From Rhodospirillaceae bacterium (lineage in GTDB: Bacteria > Pseudomonadota > Alphaproteobacteria > UBA8366 > GCA-2717185): 50,551 nt of DNA. This document shows, piece by piece, positions 17,943 to 26,678 of this stretch. A model generated the notes under the pieces. It did not search any database and was not told the DNA's origin. It was given only the letters and a program-made list of their open reading frames with translations. The DNA lies in the NCBI GenBank assembly GCA_002717185.1, contig PBDC01000051.1:1-50551 (forward strand), given 5' to 3'. Position numbers and translations under genes: made by a program. Position 1 is the stretch's first letter. Every line of letters begins with the position of its first letter.

Positions 17943-19103
17943 ATGTCGGATCTGGAAAACTTTAAAGGCATCGGCTTACCGACGGACAGCAAATTAGAAA
18001 CCGTGCTGACAGGTCTGCATTTTGAGGCGATGGATAATTTTCTGCGGACCTTCGCCTTCGAACCGGACGATCGTTTCGTTTTTCTCGCTGACCGCAAGCT
18101 GGATCCCCGAGTAATACACGCGATCTGCGGTGTCGCCCGCTCGCGCGGGGTCGAGCCCTGGGTGATCATGAGCGACCATAGCCAGCACACAGAGGTACCG
18201 GCGGAATTCCGACCGATTGTCGAACAGGCTACTTTTATCGTCTCCTCCTGGTTCTGCTCGATCATCGATCCTTTCTGTATTGAGATGCGTGCGAAGGGAC
18301 AACGGTGGGTCAAGATTACCTACTTCCGCAATCTCGACCTGCTCGACACTCCACAGGCCCGCTTCCCGGTTGATCTAATTGGTGAAATCATCCGCCAAAC
18401 CGCCGCGCAATATCCAGAATCAGAGAATTTCGACCTGCACTTCACTTGCACGCGCGGCACGGACCTAACAATCGAATTCACCGCCGATATGCGCCAGAAT
18501 ATGCTCGCGACGGCGCGTTGGCGAGGCAACATGGCGGCGAACGAGGCCGGCTGTTACGTGCATTATCTTCCGACGCACGGCCCCAACCTGTACGACCGCA
18601 CCACCGTGAAAAACGACGATTCCGTCGATGTGGCGTTAAATGGCACCGTGGTTCCATTCTGGGCCGTCGGCTTCGCCAAACCCTTCGTGGAGTCGATCAA
18701 GGTCCATTTCGAGGATGATCGTGTTATCGACGTTGAAGGCGATGGTAAGGAGGCTGTGATTCTGCGCGACATGCTGATGGGCGGCCAGATCATCGAACTC
18801 GGCTGCGGCTTCAACCCTAAGGCACCGCGACATACAGTCTATCCAGCTGGCTCCAATTCACCAGGCGCGCTGCATTACGGCATCGATCTCGCCAAGCCTT
18901 CCGACTACATCCGCAAAATGATGCCAGAATGGGAGGAGCCGCCTGTTCATATGGACCTTATCAGCTACGACACTACTGTCACCGCCGGCAACGCAACACT
19001 GATCGACCAGGGCTTTCTGACATCGTTGCGTGCGCCCTCGGTCGTCGCTATGGCGGAGAAGTTTGGCGATCCATTGGATCTGTTGGAAAACTGGCCAGAT
19101 TAA
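17943..19103 (+). CDS. M29/NicX-superfamily metalloenzyme
   Basis: The 386-residue product fits the superfamily that joins M29 aminopeptidases (aminopeptidase T/AmpS) and 2,5-dihydroxypyridine dioxygenase NicX. The C-terminal metal site is recognisable: E285 in IIELGCG, H311 in ALHYGID, and H336-x-D338 in VHMDL. NicX uses two His and one Asp for Fe(II), and its first His falls where this protein has E285. M29 peptidases have a Glu there and an extra His like H311, but also a DEN-type Glu that I do not see. The ligand set is therefore intermediate, and peptidase or ring-cleaving activity cannot be decided. GGAGGA lies before the ATG, 13 bases after the reductase gene, so the two are co-transcribed. 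Confidence 0.7.
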   Translation: MSDLENFKGIGLPTDSKLETVLTGLHFEAMDNFLRTFAFEPDDRFVFLADRKLDPRVIHAICGVARSRGVEPWVIMSDHSQHTEVPAEFRPIVEQATFIVSSWFCSIIDPFCIEMRAKGQRWVKITYFRNLDLLDTPQARFPVDLIGEIIRQTAAQYPESENFDLHFTCTRGTDLTIEFTADMRQNMLATARWRGNMAANEAGCYVHYLPTHGPNLYDRTTVKNDDSVDVALNGTVVPFWAVGFAKPFVESIKVHFEDDRVIDVEGDGKEAVILRDMLMGGQIIELGCGFNPKAPRHTVYPAGSNSPGALHYGIDLAKPSDYIRKMMPEWEEPPVHMDLISYDTTVTAGNATLIDQGFLTSLRAPSVVAMAEKFGDPLDLLENWPD

Positions 19104-19595
19104 TTAGCCAGTCGACTAGTTCGTATCGCAGATAAGTTTCTCTTCCTCGGCGTTTTTGACCATCGCGCGTCCGTCCCGGCATTCTATAAGGACGAATGGA
19201 TCAACTTCGGCGTCAATATCGCCCCCCTCGAAACTCTGCACGAAACCGAGACTAGGTTTGTAATCGATCGCAACCACGTCAACCTTGCCAGTGCAGGGTC
19301 TCGTCAGGTTTTCCGCGGCCTCTTCAATTCCCATCTTTTCCTTTTCAAAGACCCTTAGATGGAAATCGGCGATCACTGGACACGGCACCTGCATCGCCGC
19401 AGACGAACTCCAACCCAGCGTAAAAACCGAACATAGTCCCCTAAACCAGCCACTATTCGGCTCAGCATCAGCATAGAAAACTGTCTCCTTCACAACGAAT
19501 GGGTATGAAGGTCTTTCGCTCACGCACCCGATGAGGCTAAGACTGTAGCAACAGGTAGCAATCCTGAACCGTCAAATAAACTTGCCGGAGTTAAT
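19104..19595. other. Gap between M29/NicX-like gene and 2OG dioxygenase gene
   Basis: These 492 bases hold a possible minus-strand gene, listed separately. Nothing else is seen apart from the CGGAG ribosome site for the gene starting at 19596. Confidence 0.4.
19116..19523 (-). CDS. Hypothetical protein, 135 aa
   Basis: An open frame on the minus strand starts with GTG at 19523 and fills most of the gap between two plus-strand genes. The product is balanced in composition, slightly acidic, with no membrane segment and no family I recognise. Motifs such as VDVVAIDYKPSLGF and VDPFVLIECRDGR look like real protein sequence. No clear ribosome site precedes the GTG. The plus strand here contains only shorter frames. 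It could be an unrecognised small protein or chance. Confidence 0.4.
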   Translation of the reverse strand: MSERPSYPFVVKETVFYADAEPNSGWFRGLCSVFTLGWSSSAAMQVPCPVIADFHLRVFEKEKMGIEEAAENLTRPCTGKVDVVAIDYKPSLGFVQSFEGGDIDAEVDPFVLIECRDGRAMVKNAEEEKLICDTN

Positions 19596-20684
19596 ATGAG
19601 CGTCATCGCAGGGAACAGACTGTCCGCCAATCATCCGCCGCCACGGCGCGGTTCTATCGGAGGCCCAGGCGTCTGGTACGGACCGGACCTGAAAAAATCC
19701 GGCGAATGGATCTACGCGCTGTCCGAAATTGAGCGCACTGAAATGGTCGATGCCATGCGCCATGCTCGCAGTTGTTCCAGCGAAATCGCTGATATGACCA
19801 AGTCGGACTTTTCGATGCCCAAATTAGGGCGAACTCTGGAAGAACTCCGCCACGAAGTACTGCATGGCCGTGGCTTCGTCCTGTTTCGTAACTTCCCAGT
19901 TGAGGATTTCAACTTCGAAGAAATCGCAACGATGTATTGGGGCTTCGGCACCTATATCGGTAGCGCCCGCTCGCAAAATGTCCGAGGGCACCTTCTGGGC
20001 CATGTCACTGATATCACGGATCAATATGCAGATCCGAACAATCGCGGTTACCTCAGCCGCAGGCACCTACTCTATCATAGCGATTCCGTCGATATGGTCT
20101 CGTTGCTCTGCCTGCACAAGGCGAAACAAGGCGGGTTGAGCACCATCGTTAGCTCCTATACGATTCATGACGAGATGTGGAAGCGCCGCCCCGATTTGGC
20201 GAAACGCCTTTATCAAGGCGTGCCACGCAGCCGGCGCAAAGAAATCCCAAAAGGCAAGGGTCCCTGGTACGAGTTGCCTGTTTTCAACTATCTCGAAGGA
20301 CGACTGGTAATCAGCTATTTGCGCCAATTTATCGACGAAGCGCAGGAACATGGCGACGTCGGTCCGCACGATCCACTGCTGATCGAAGCGCTCGATCTGT
20401 TAACAGAACTCGCGGAAGACCCGAAACTATATCTTTCGATGAACTTTGAACCGGGCGACATACAGCTGCTTCACAATCATCAGATCCTTCATAACCGCAC
20501 GGAATATGTTGATTGGCCCGAACAGGAGCGCAAACGCTACCTTCTGCGCCTTTGGCTCTCGCCCCAGGACGGCCTTCCGCTTCCCGAAGCATTCGCCGAA
20601 CGTTATGGTACCGTCACGCCCGGTGATCGTGGCGGCGTGGTAATCCCCGGTACGGAAAGGCACGTGCCATTAACCGCATTTTGA
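19596..20684 (+). CDS. Fe(II)/2-oxoglutarate-dependent dioxygenase, TauD/TfdA family
   Basis: The family uses Fe(II), O2 and 2-oxoglutarate to hydroxylate substrates such as taurine, 2,4-D or gamma-butyrobetaine. Here the iron ligands are H161-x-D163 in LLYHSDSVDM and the distal H299 in HNHQILHNRTEY; R318 in RYLLRLWLS is placed to bind 2-oxoglutarate. Length (362) is normal. A CGGAG sits eight to nine bases before the ATG. It lies downstream of the reductase and M29/NicX-like genes on the same strand but with a 490-base gap, and upstream of the TctCBA transporter. The substrate is unknown; co-location with a transporter for carboxylates suggests an acid. Confidence 0.9.
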   Translation: MSVIAGNRLSANHPPPRRGSIGGPGVWYGPDLKKSGEWIYALSEIERTEMVDAMRHARSCSSEIADMTKSDFSMPKLGRTLEELRHEVLHGRGFVLFRNFPVEDFNFEEIATMYWGFGTYIGSARSQNVRGHLLGHVTDITDQYADPNNRGYLSRRHLLYHSDSVDMVSLLCLHKAKQGGLSTIVSSYTIHDEMWKRRPDLAKRLYQGVPRSRRKEIPKGKGPWYELPVFNYLEGRLVISYLRQFIDEAQEHGDVGPHDPLLIEALDLLTELAEDPKLYLSMNFEPGDIQLLHNHQILHNRTEYVDWPEQERKRYLLRLWLSPQDGLPLPEAFAERYGTVTPGDRGGVVIPGTERHVPLTAF

Positions 20685-20768
20685 TATTGGTAAAAAAATA
20701 CCTCGGTTACTGAAATAGCATTTCACCAAAACGCCTCAGACCTTTAGTATCTATGCTTAGATAATAAG

Positions 20769-20794
20769 AAAAACGGTGAAAAGCCGGTTTTTTT
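20769..20794 (+). terminator. Rho-independent terminator after 2OG dioxygenase gene
   Basis: AAAAACGG (20769-20776) pairs with CCGGTTTTT (from 20784) around the loop TGAAAAG, with one bulged base, and is followed by seven T residues. It lies 84 bases after the dioxygenase stop codon and only 21 bases before the tctC start, so it also forms the leader of tctC. Confidence 0.7.
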
Positions 20795-20815
20795 CATGAA
20801 CTAGGGAGTACCAAT

Positions 20816-21763
20816 ATGCGGTCAGGTCGCATCATTACAGCTTTGGGCGCTTTCGCGCTAGCAGGCAGCCTCGTGTCCGGCGCATTTGCCGGCAGTTACC
20901 CTTCAAAACCGATCACCATGATAATACCTTGGAAGCCTGGCGGCACGACGGAGACCATGGGTCAGGTGCTTTCGAAGGCAATGGCTAAGGAGCTTGGTCA
21001 AAAGGTCATCGTCAAAACACGTCCAGGCGGTGGTGGCGCAATCGGCTCAACAGTAGCTGCTAATTCAAAGCCCGATGGATACACGATTGAGTTCGTCGGA
21101 ATTTCGACGCTGACCTGGATCCCGATGACCCAAAAAGCGGTCAAGTACAAAACTTCGGACTTCCAATTCGTCGCCGGTGTAAGCCAGTATCAAATGTCGT
21201 TGATCAGCGTGCCGGGCAAACCATACACGTCGTTAAAGGAACTTATTGCCTACTCCAAGGCAAATCCGGGCGTGAACGTCGCCGATATGGGCGGCATGTC
21301 AAAAGCTTTTATCAACTTCATTGCCAAACAAGAGAAAGTTGACTGGACGGCAATCCCAACCCGTGGCGGCGGAGAAATGGTACCATTCCTGCTAGGCGGT
21401 AAAGTCGACTTTGCGTTTAGTGGCGGCGTCCATCAGAAGTACGGCGACAAAATGATTGTACTCGCATCTCTCTTGCCGAACCGCTTGCCCCTAGCGCCAA
21501 ACGCACCGTCATCTCAGGAACTATACGGTGTCGCAATGCCAGGTGATAACGGCATTGTTGCCCCAAAGGGTATCCCGGAAGAAGCACGCGCAAAATTGGA
21601 AGCGGCGGTCAAAAAGTCAATCGACGACCCGGACTTCACAAAGATCCTGGAACGTATCAAGTTCCCAAAACGCTACCTGTCATCTGCAGATTTTCAGAAG
21701 GTTGTCGATCAGACCCTCATTAGTCTTGACAAGGTTGCCAGGGCTACCGGTTACATTAAATAG
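20816..21763 (+). CDS. tctC: TctC-type periplasmic solute-binding protein (Bug family)
   Basis: This is the extracytoplasmic receptor of a tripartite tricarboxylate transporter. It has a clear signal peptide (basic start, hydrophobic stretch ALGAFALAGSLVSG, cleavage near AFA-G at residues 23-25). The mature protein starts with SYPSKPITMIIPWKPGG and has VKTRPGGGGAIG, which correspond to the conserved Bug signatures. Length (315) is usual. GGGAG lies before the ATG. It is the first of tctC-tctB-tctA. Bug proteins bind many carboxylates, so the ligand cannot be named. Confidence 0.92.
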   Translation: MRSGRIITALGAFALAGSLVSGAFAGSYPSKPITMIIPWKPGGTTETMGQVLSKAMAKELGQKVIVKTRPGGGGAIGSTVAANSKPDGYTIEFVGISTLTWIPMTQKAVKYKTSDFQFVAGVSQYQMSLISVPGKPYTSLKELIAYSKANPGVNVADMGGMSKAFINFIAKQEKVDWTAIPTRGGGEMVPFLLGGKVDFAFSGGVHQKYGDKMIVLASLLPNRLPLAPNAPSSQELYGVAMPGDNGIVAPKGIPEEARAKLEAAVKKSIDDPDFTKILERIKFPKRYLSSADFQKVVDQTLISLDKVARATGYIK

Positions 21764-21771
21764 TCAACGAT

Positions 21772-21800
21772 CGCAGACAGGGCCTAAATCCCTGTCTGCG
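21772..21800 (+). terminator. Strong stem-loop between tctC and tctB
   Basis: CGCAGACAGGG (21772-21782) and CCCTGTCTGCG (21790-21800) form a perfect 11-bp stem with a seven-base loop, nine bases after the tctC stop. Only TTCAGTTTCT follows, so the T-tract is weak. In transporter operons such a hairpin usually protects the binding-protein message or lowers read-through into the membrane genes, giving more receptor than channel. That role is inferred. Confidence 0.75.
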
Positions 21801-21881
21801 TTCAGTTTCTAGCGGGTTCACTGCCGGATCTTAAGGCCAGTATCCTGCACCAAGACCTTCGCTTATCCGAGGATAGGGCCT

Positions 21882-22367
21882 TTGCGAAAAACGCACATTT
21901 GGTCGAGCGTGGTGATCAGCACGGTAATGCTGATCTTCTTATTTTTTATAATTCCGCACTATACCTATCCACCTGACAGCGACCTTGATCTAGCGCCTAG
22001 TTTCATACCATCCCTAGCAGTCGTCGTTACTCTACTGCTTGCAATCCTACTCGGTGTCATGGGATTACTCTCGCGCAAAACCGATGACGATTTGCATGAA
22101 GAGTTTGGTGAGGAAGCCTCCGGTATAGGCCTTCCGGAGTTTAAAAACCTTGGCCTTTGGATCCTCATTTCGCTTGGCGCCTGGTTCGGCACAAATTACG
22201 TAGGTTTTGAACCAACAATGACAATCTGTCTCGCGCTGGGGCTGTTCTTCGCCGGCGTGCGCAATTACTGGCTAACGGCGGTAATTTCTATCGCGACCCC
22301 AATCATCCTATCGCAATTTGCTTGGCATATTTTCACCAGCGAATTGCCAGGTTTCTGGCGAACGTAA
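21882..22367 (+). CDS. tctB: TctB-type small membrane subunit
   Basis: The 161-residue protein has about four membrane segments (for example VVISTVMLIFLFFI at residues 10-23 and a C-terminal AVISIATPIILSQFAWHIF) and the position expected for TctB, between tctC and tctA. TctB is poorly conserved in sequence; topology and context support the call. The start is TTG at 21882 with GAGGA eight bases before it. Twelve bases separate it from tctA. Confidence 0.85.
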   Translation: MRKTHIWSSVVISTVMLIFLFFIIPHYTYPPDSDLDLAPSFIPSLAVVVTLLLAILLGVMGLLSRKTDDDLHEEFGEEASGIGLPEFKNLGLWILISLGAWFGTNYVGFEPTMTICLALGLFFAGVRNYWLTAVISIATPIILSQFAWHIFTSELPGFWRT

Positions 22368-22379
22368 GGAAAGTTTCGG

Positions 22380-23918
22380 ATGGAAATGTTCCAACATCTC
22401 GGCGCAGGTTTCGAAGCCGCCTTTACGCTCACCAACATGATGTTTATCTGCGGAGGGGTCACTTTAGGGATTATTTTTGGTGTAACCCCCGGCCTAGGCT
22501 CGGTAACTGCACTTGCTATTCTGGTTCCGATTACCTTCTATTTCTCACCGCTAGCTGCCATTGCTTTCCTCGTTGGAGTTAATAAGGGAGGCACCTCTGG
22601 TGGCGCTATCCCAGCCATATTAATCAATACGCCGGGCACCCCCGAAGCAGCCGCAACCGCGCTCGATGGCTATCCTTTAACAAAGAAAGGCAGGCCGCTC
22701 AAAGCGATGAAGACAGCGCTTTATTCGTCGGTCTGCGGAGACACATTTTCTGACTGCATGCTTATCCTATTAGCAGCGCCGTTTGCTGCTATTGCATTAA
22801 CTTTCGGACCACCCGAATTTACCTCAATAATCATCTTTTCATTTACGTTGATTGCTGCGCTCGCAGGCAAGTCGCTGACGAAGGGAATTATGGCTGCAGC
22901 CTTCGGTATGTTCCTCAGCACGTGGGGCCTTGATCCGGTTGACGCTTCGGAACGCCTGACCTTTGGCACAGTTGAATTATTCGATGGCATCTCTCTAACG
23001 CCCATGGCGATCGGCGTTCTCGCTCTTAGCTCAGTATTAGCGCAAATCTTTACTCTGAAGAAAACTGGCGAACCAGAAAGGATCACCACCGACCTAGGCT
23101 TCAAAGCGGATAACAAGCTTCCACCTGGCGAATTTTGGCGTAATTGGAAGACCCTGCTTCGTTCCGCCTGTATCGGCACTGGCGTCGGAATGCTGCCTGG
23201 TCTTGGCGTTTCACTGGCCGCCTTCCTGGGATATGGCGCAGCAAAGCGCGGCTCAAAAACACCGGAAGAATTTGGCAAAGGCACTATTGAAGGAATTCAA
23301 GCTACCGAAGCCTCAAATAGTGCAGTTGTCGGCTCCAACCTGATACCGACAATAGCACTTGGCATCCCCGGCAACGTCGCCGCAGCACTGCTGATCGGCG
23401 CCTTTATGATACACGGCGTAGTGCCTGGCCCACTTATGATGATCGAGCACGGCGCGCTAGTCTATTCAATCTTCGCTTCTATGCTTATGGCCAATGTGGC
23501 GCATCTCATTATCGGTCGCATCGGCATTACGATCTGGGTGAAGTTTGTCCTAATCCCAAAGAAAATCATCCTGCCGGTCGTTACCGTATTCTGTTTTCTC
23601 GGCGTTTATATTCCATCTAATTCAATGTTCGACGTTGGGCTGCTGCTGGTTTTTGGCGGCCTCGGTTATTTCATGCGCAAGAGCGGCTTCTCGATTGTCT
23701 GCCTGGTGATCGGCTTCCTTTTAGGCCCGATGTTGGAAATGGCGCTGCGCCAGACCATGTTGATGCACAAGACCGATCTGACAATCCTGATCACGCGGCC
23801 GATCTCATTGGTGTTCCTGCTTCTTACCCTCTTCTTCATCTGGCATTTTGGTCTGAAAGACCGGGTGATGGGGAAGAAAAAAAAGAAGGAACAGGCTGCA
23901 GAAACGACAGGTGATTAA
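22380..23918 (+). CDS. tctA: TctA-type large membrane subunit of tripartite tricarboxylate transporter
   Basis: This 512-residue polytopic membrane protein carries the family signatures: GVTPGLGSVTALAILVP near residues 34-50, NKGGTSGGAIPAILINTPGTP near 72-92, and a matching second half with GMLPGLGVSLAAFLGYG and ALGIPGNVAAALLIGAF. It forms the sodium- or proton-coupled channel that takes substrate from TctC. AAGGAAAG precedes the ATG. The last codons are lysine-rich. Its stop codon overlaps that of the CaiB-type gene on the opposite strand by four bases. Confidence 0.93.
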   Translation: MEMFQHLGAGFEAAFTLTNMMFICGGVTLGIIFGVTPGLGSVTALAILVPITFYFSPLAAIAFLVGVNKGGTSGGAIPAILINTPGTPEAAATALDGYPLTKKGRPLKAMKTALYSSVCGDTFSDCMLILLAAPFAAIALTFGPPEFTSIIIFSFTLIAALAGKSLTKGIMAAAFGMFLSTWGLDPVDASERLTFGTVELFDGISLTPMAIGVLALSSVLAQIFTLKKTGEPERITTDLGFKADNKLPPGEFWRNWKTLLRSACIGTGVGMLPGLGVSLAAFLGYGAAKRGSKTPEEFGKGTIEGIQATEASNSAVVGSNLIPTIALGIPGNVAAALLIGAFMIHGVVPGPLMMIEHGALVYSIFASMLMANVAHLIIGRIGITIWVKFVLIPKKIILPVVTVFCFLGVYIPSNSMFDVGLLLVFGGLGYFMRKSGFSIVCLVIGFLLGPMLEMALRQTMLMHKTDLTILITRPISLVFLLLTLFFIWHFGLKDRVMGKKKKKEQAAETTGD

Positions 23919-26560
23919 AGCACTCCCGCCTCGGTCAGCGTGATCAGCGCCGCGTCATCGTAACCCAACTCGCCGCCAAAAATATCTTGGTTGTGTTCGC
24001 CTACAAGCGGAGCGCGTCGTGAAATTCGCCAGGGCGAACCATTATGGATGGCTGGAGCACCAGGATATTTAAACGTCCGGCCTAGCTCGGTATGCACCAC
24101 CTCGTGCCAGAAGCCGCGGTCTTCCATCTGTCCATCATCCAGCAGGTCCTCCGGCGCACGCACAGAGCCCCAATTGAACTGACGGCGCTGCCCACCATGG
24201 GCAACCTCGTCCGCCGGCAGGTGGGCAACGAAGCGGGCAATGACGCCATCGATATAAGCAGCATGCTTGGTCATACCCTTAAACGAAGCGTATTTCTCGT
24301 CCTCTAGGTCTTCCTCAAGCCCGTGTTCCTTCATCCATGCCACCAGATCTCCGAACCGCTTGAACGGAACTCGGCTCGACTGCGCATTAACATAGTTACC
24401 ATCTGCGCAACGGAACTGCCCTGGCGGGTTAGGCGCCATCTGCGCGTGACGGCCAGTCTGCCGAATCACGACCTTTTCATGATAAAGATAAGTTGGGACA
24501 TGCATCTCTGTGGTGACGGCAATACTGTCATGTACCGAAACGTCGATATGCTGTCCCTCCCCGGAGTTGTCGCGATAGACCAACGCGGCGAGCACCGCCA
24601 TGTAGGCGAAGTTACCGGCCGTGTGCCAGGCATTGCCACCGCCAGGCGCGATCGGGATCTGGTCAGGATCGTCTGCCTCGTCATATCCGCAGCAACCCAT
24701 GAAGCCACCGGCGGCTAGGTGCGTCAGGTCGCTGCTCTTGAAATCACGCCACGGTCCCGACTGGCCGAAAGGCGTAAGCGAGCAAACGATCAGCTTCGGG
24801 TTGTCCGCCTGCAAGCTTTCATGACCGAGCCCCATGGAACCCAGATAACCTGGCTTGAAAGTCTCGAGCACAACGTCGGCGTCCGCCGCCAATTGTCGGA
24901 ACAGCACCCGACCGTCTTCGGTCTCCAGGTTCAACGTGACACCACGCTTGGATGTATTGTAGTGCCAGAAGGACAGGCTACGATCTCGATGTGGATGATC
25001 ATCGAGGAACGGCCCAACGGCCCGCGCCCCCGAACCTGCTGGCGGCTCGATCTTGATCACGTCGGCGCCCAGATCAGCCATCAGCTTGCCGGTGAACTGT
25101 CCCTTTTCATCTGACAGTTCCAAAACACGCAACCCGTCCAGTGGGCCTGGCCCGTTCGTATCCGTTTGCGTAGGCACGGCAGACGGCTTCGGCGGCGCCA
25201 CAGCCACATCTTTCCAGGGTCCATTCGTTGTAATTGCTTCGATATAGTCGAACTGATCCATAGATTTGGGCCAAAATATGTTGTTTTCGACGCCGCTAAC
25301 TACCTCTTCATGGCTCAGGCCAAGCAGTCCTTCCAGAACCTCCTGCGTATGCTCGCCAATCAGTGGCGCCGCACGATGGTGCACCACCGGCGTCGCCGAC
25401 AGCTTGAAAGGTGCGTTTTGAAACTTGTTGCGGCCAAGCACTGGGTGCTTCATCTCGCTGAATAACTCGCGGTGCGCCAATTGCGGATCGTTGTCAATGC
25501 GATCCTCACTACTCTGCACCGGCATCGCGCGGACACCAGCCACCTGGCATGCCTCCATCACAGCGTATTTCTCTAGTGTTTTAGTCCAGCTCTCAATGCC
25601 CTCGTCAAGCGCCTCCTGATGTTCGAGCCGTCCCCTCATCGTCAAAAACCGATCTTCTAATGCCCAGGCTGGTGAGCCCATCACTGTTATCAAGGCACGC
25701 CACTCAGCATCGTCATGGCAGACGATTGCGCACCAGTCGTTGTAGCCGCTGCCCGCGGTGCGGTAGGCGTTGTGTGGCGCAACTGTCGGGCCTCTATAAT
25801 TGTTCAGAACCGGTGTCCCAGGCCAGTGCGCGCGATTGCCCGGCGGGAAACCCGCACGCTTTGATCCACGCCCGTTGACTGTGGCATCCAGCAAGGCCGG
25901 CCCCAGCAGCGAAACTCCGTTTAACATTTGCGAAAGGTCAACATGCTGTCCCAAGCCCGTTCGATTACGACGATGCAGCGCGCTCAGCACATCGTTAACG
26001 ATATTGGTTCCGCCCAGATCGTCGAGGATCGACCAGCCCCAGCCAGCCGGAGGCTTGTCCGGCAGACCGGACAAATGCGTCATACCGGAAAAGGCCTGCG
26101 CCGTCGGACCCATCATCGTGTATTCGCCCTGCCGACCAGTGTGTCCCATTCCGGAATGCGACACGTAGATGATGTCTGGTTTGATCTCGCGTAGCACGTC
26201 ATAACCAAGGCCCCAACTGCGCAGCGCCTTGGGACTGAAATTCTCCGTTATCACATCAGAGATGGCGACCAGCCTCTTAATTACCGCCAACCCTTCATCC
26301 GAGCGCATATTGACAGTGATGCTTTTCTTGTTTGGGTTGGTGTCATTAAAGGTCGGCGACGAGTTGAGACTTTGTTCAATCCCTTTCGGCGTCACCGCGG
26401 TCAGCCGGCCGCGTTCATTCGCCGGCCATTCCACTTTGATGATTTCGGCCCCCATAGCACCGAGCCACCGCGTCGACCAAGGGCCCGCCCGTACCCAAGT
26501 GAAGTCCAATACGCGTATGCCTTCTAGCGCCTTAGGCGAAACCCTGTGTGACGCGGTCAT
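23915..26560 (-). CDS. Fused double class III CoA-transferase (CaiB/BaiF family)
   Basis: The 881-residue protein holds two consecutive CaiB-type domains, about 1-430 and 470-881, joined by a Pro/Thr-rich linker. Each has the opening LxGLRVLxL/IRVLDF strand, a GAEIIKVE / GADVIKIE block, a TENFSP / LETFKP block and a G-x-GQHVDLS / GQHIDVS strand. The acyl-carrying Asp of the family, in a D-x-x-x-G motif, is seen as D181 in domain 1, but the aligned position in domain 2 is H645 (AWHTAGN). The protein probably moves CoA between acids, using domain 1. AGGAG lies before the ATG at 26560. It faces the nitroreductase across 118 bases. Confidence 0.9.
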   Translation of the reverse strand: MTASHRVSPKALEGIRVLDFTWVRAGPWSTRWLGAMGAEIIKVEWPANERGRLTAVTPKGIEQSLNSSPTFNDTNPNKKSITVNMRSDEGLAVIKRLVAISDVITENFSPKALRSWGLGYDVLREIKPDIIYVSHSGMGHTGRQGEYTMMGPTAQAFSGMTHLSGLPDKPPAGWGWSILDDLGGTNIVNDVLSALHRRNRTGLGQHVDLSQMLNGVSLLGPALLDATVNGRGSKRAGFPPGNRAHWPGTPVLNNYRGPTVAPHNAYRTAGSGYNDWCAIVCHDDAEWRALITVMGSPAWALEDRFLTMRGRLEHQEALDEGIESWTKTLEKYAVMEACQVAGVRAMPVQSSEDRIDNDPQLAHRELFSEMKHPVLGRNKFQNAPFKLSATPVVHHRAAPLIGEHTQEVLEGLLGLSHEEVVSGVENNIFWPKSMDQFDYIEAITTNGPWKDVAVAPPKPSAVPTQTDTNGPGPLDGLRVLELSDEKGQFTGKLMADLGADVIKIEPPAGSGARAVGPFLDDHPHRDRSLSFWHYNTSKRGVTLNLETEDGRVLFRQLAADADVVLETFKPGYLGSMGLGHESLQADNPKLIVCSLTPFGQSGPWRDFKSSDLTHLAAGGFMGCCGYDEADDPDQIPIAPGGGNAWHTAGNFAYMAVLAALVYRDNSGEGQHIDVSVHDSIAVTTEMHVPTYLYHEKVVIRQTGRHAQMAPNPPGQFRCADGNYVNAQSSRVPFKRFGDLVAWMKEHGLEEDLEDEKYASFKGMTKHAAYIDGVIARFVAHLPADEVAHGGQRRQFNWGSVRAPEDLLDDGQMEDRGFWHEVVHTELGRTFKYPGAPAIHNGSPWRISRRAPLVGEHNQDIFGGELGYDDAALITLTEAGVL

Positions 26561-26678
26561 TTATTTACTCCTAAAACCAACTCGACTGGCCCTGTATTAC
26601 GGTTGCCCAAATTATACCCACTGGCGGCATCCATGCTATGCAAGGTGTAATCAGCCGAAGCCTTCCAAGGAAATTTTA

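Noticed and set aside
22721..23284. Minus-strand open frame of 187 codons
   Set aside because: It is antisense to the conserved membrane gene tctA, with composition typical of shadow frames.
26229..26678. In-frame extension upstream of the nitroreductase
   Set aside because: It overlaps the CaiB-type gene on the other strand and adds 150 residues without family resemblance; the ATG at 26679 has a ribosome site.
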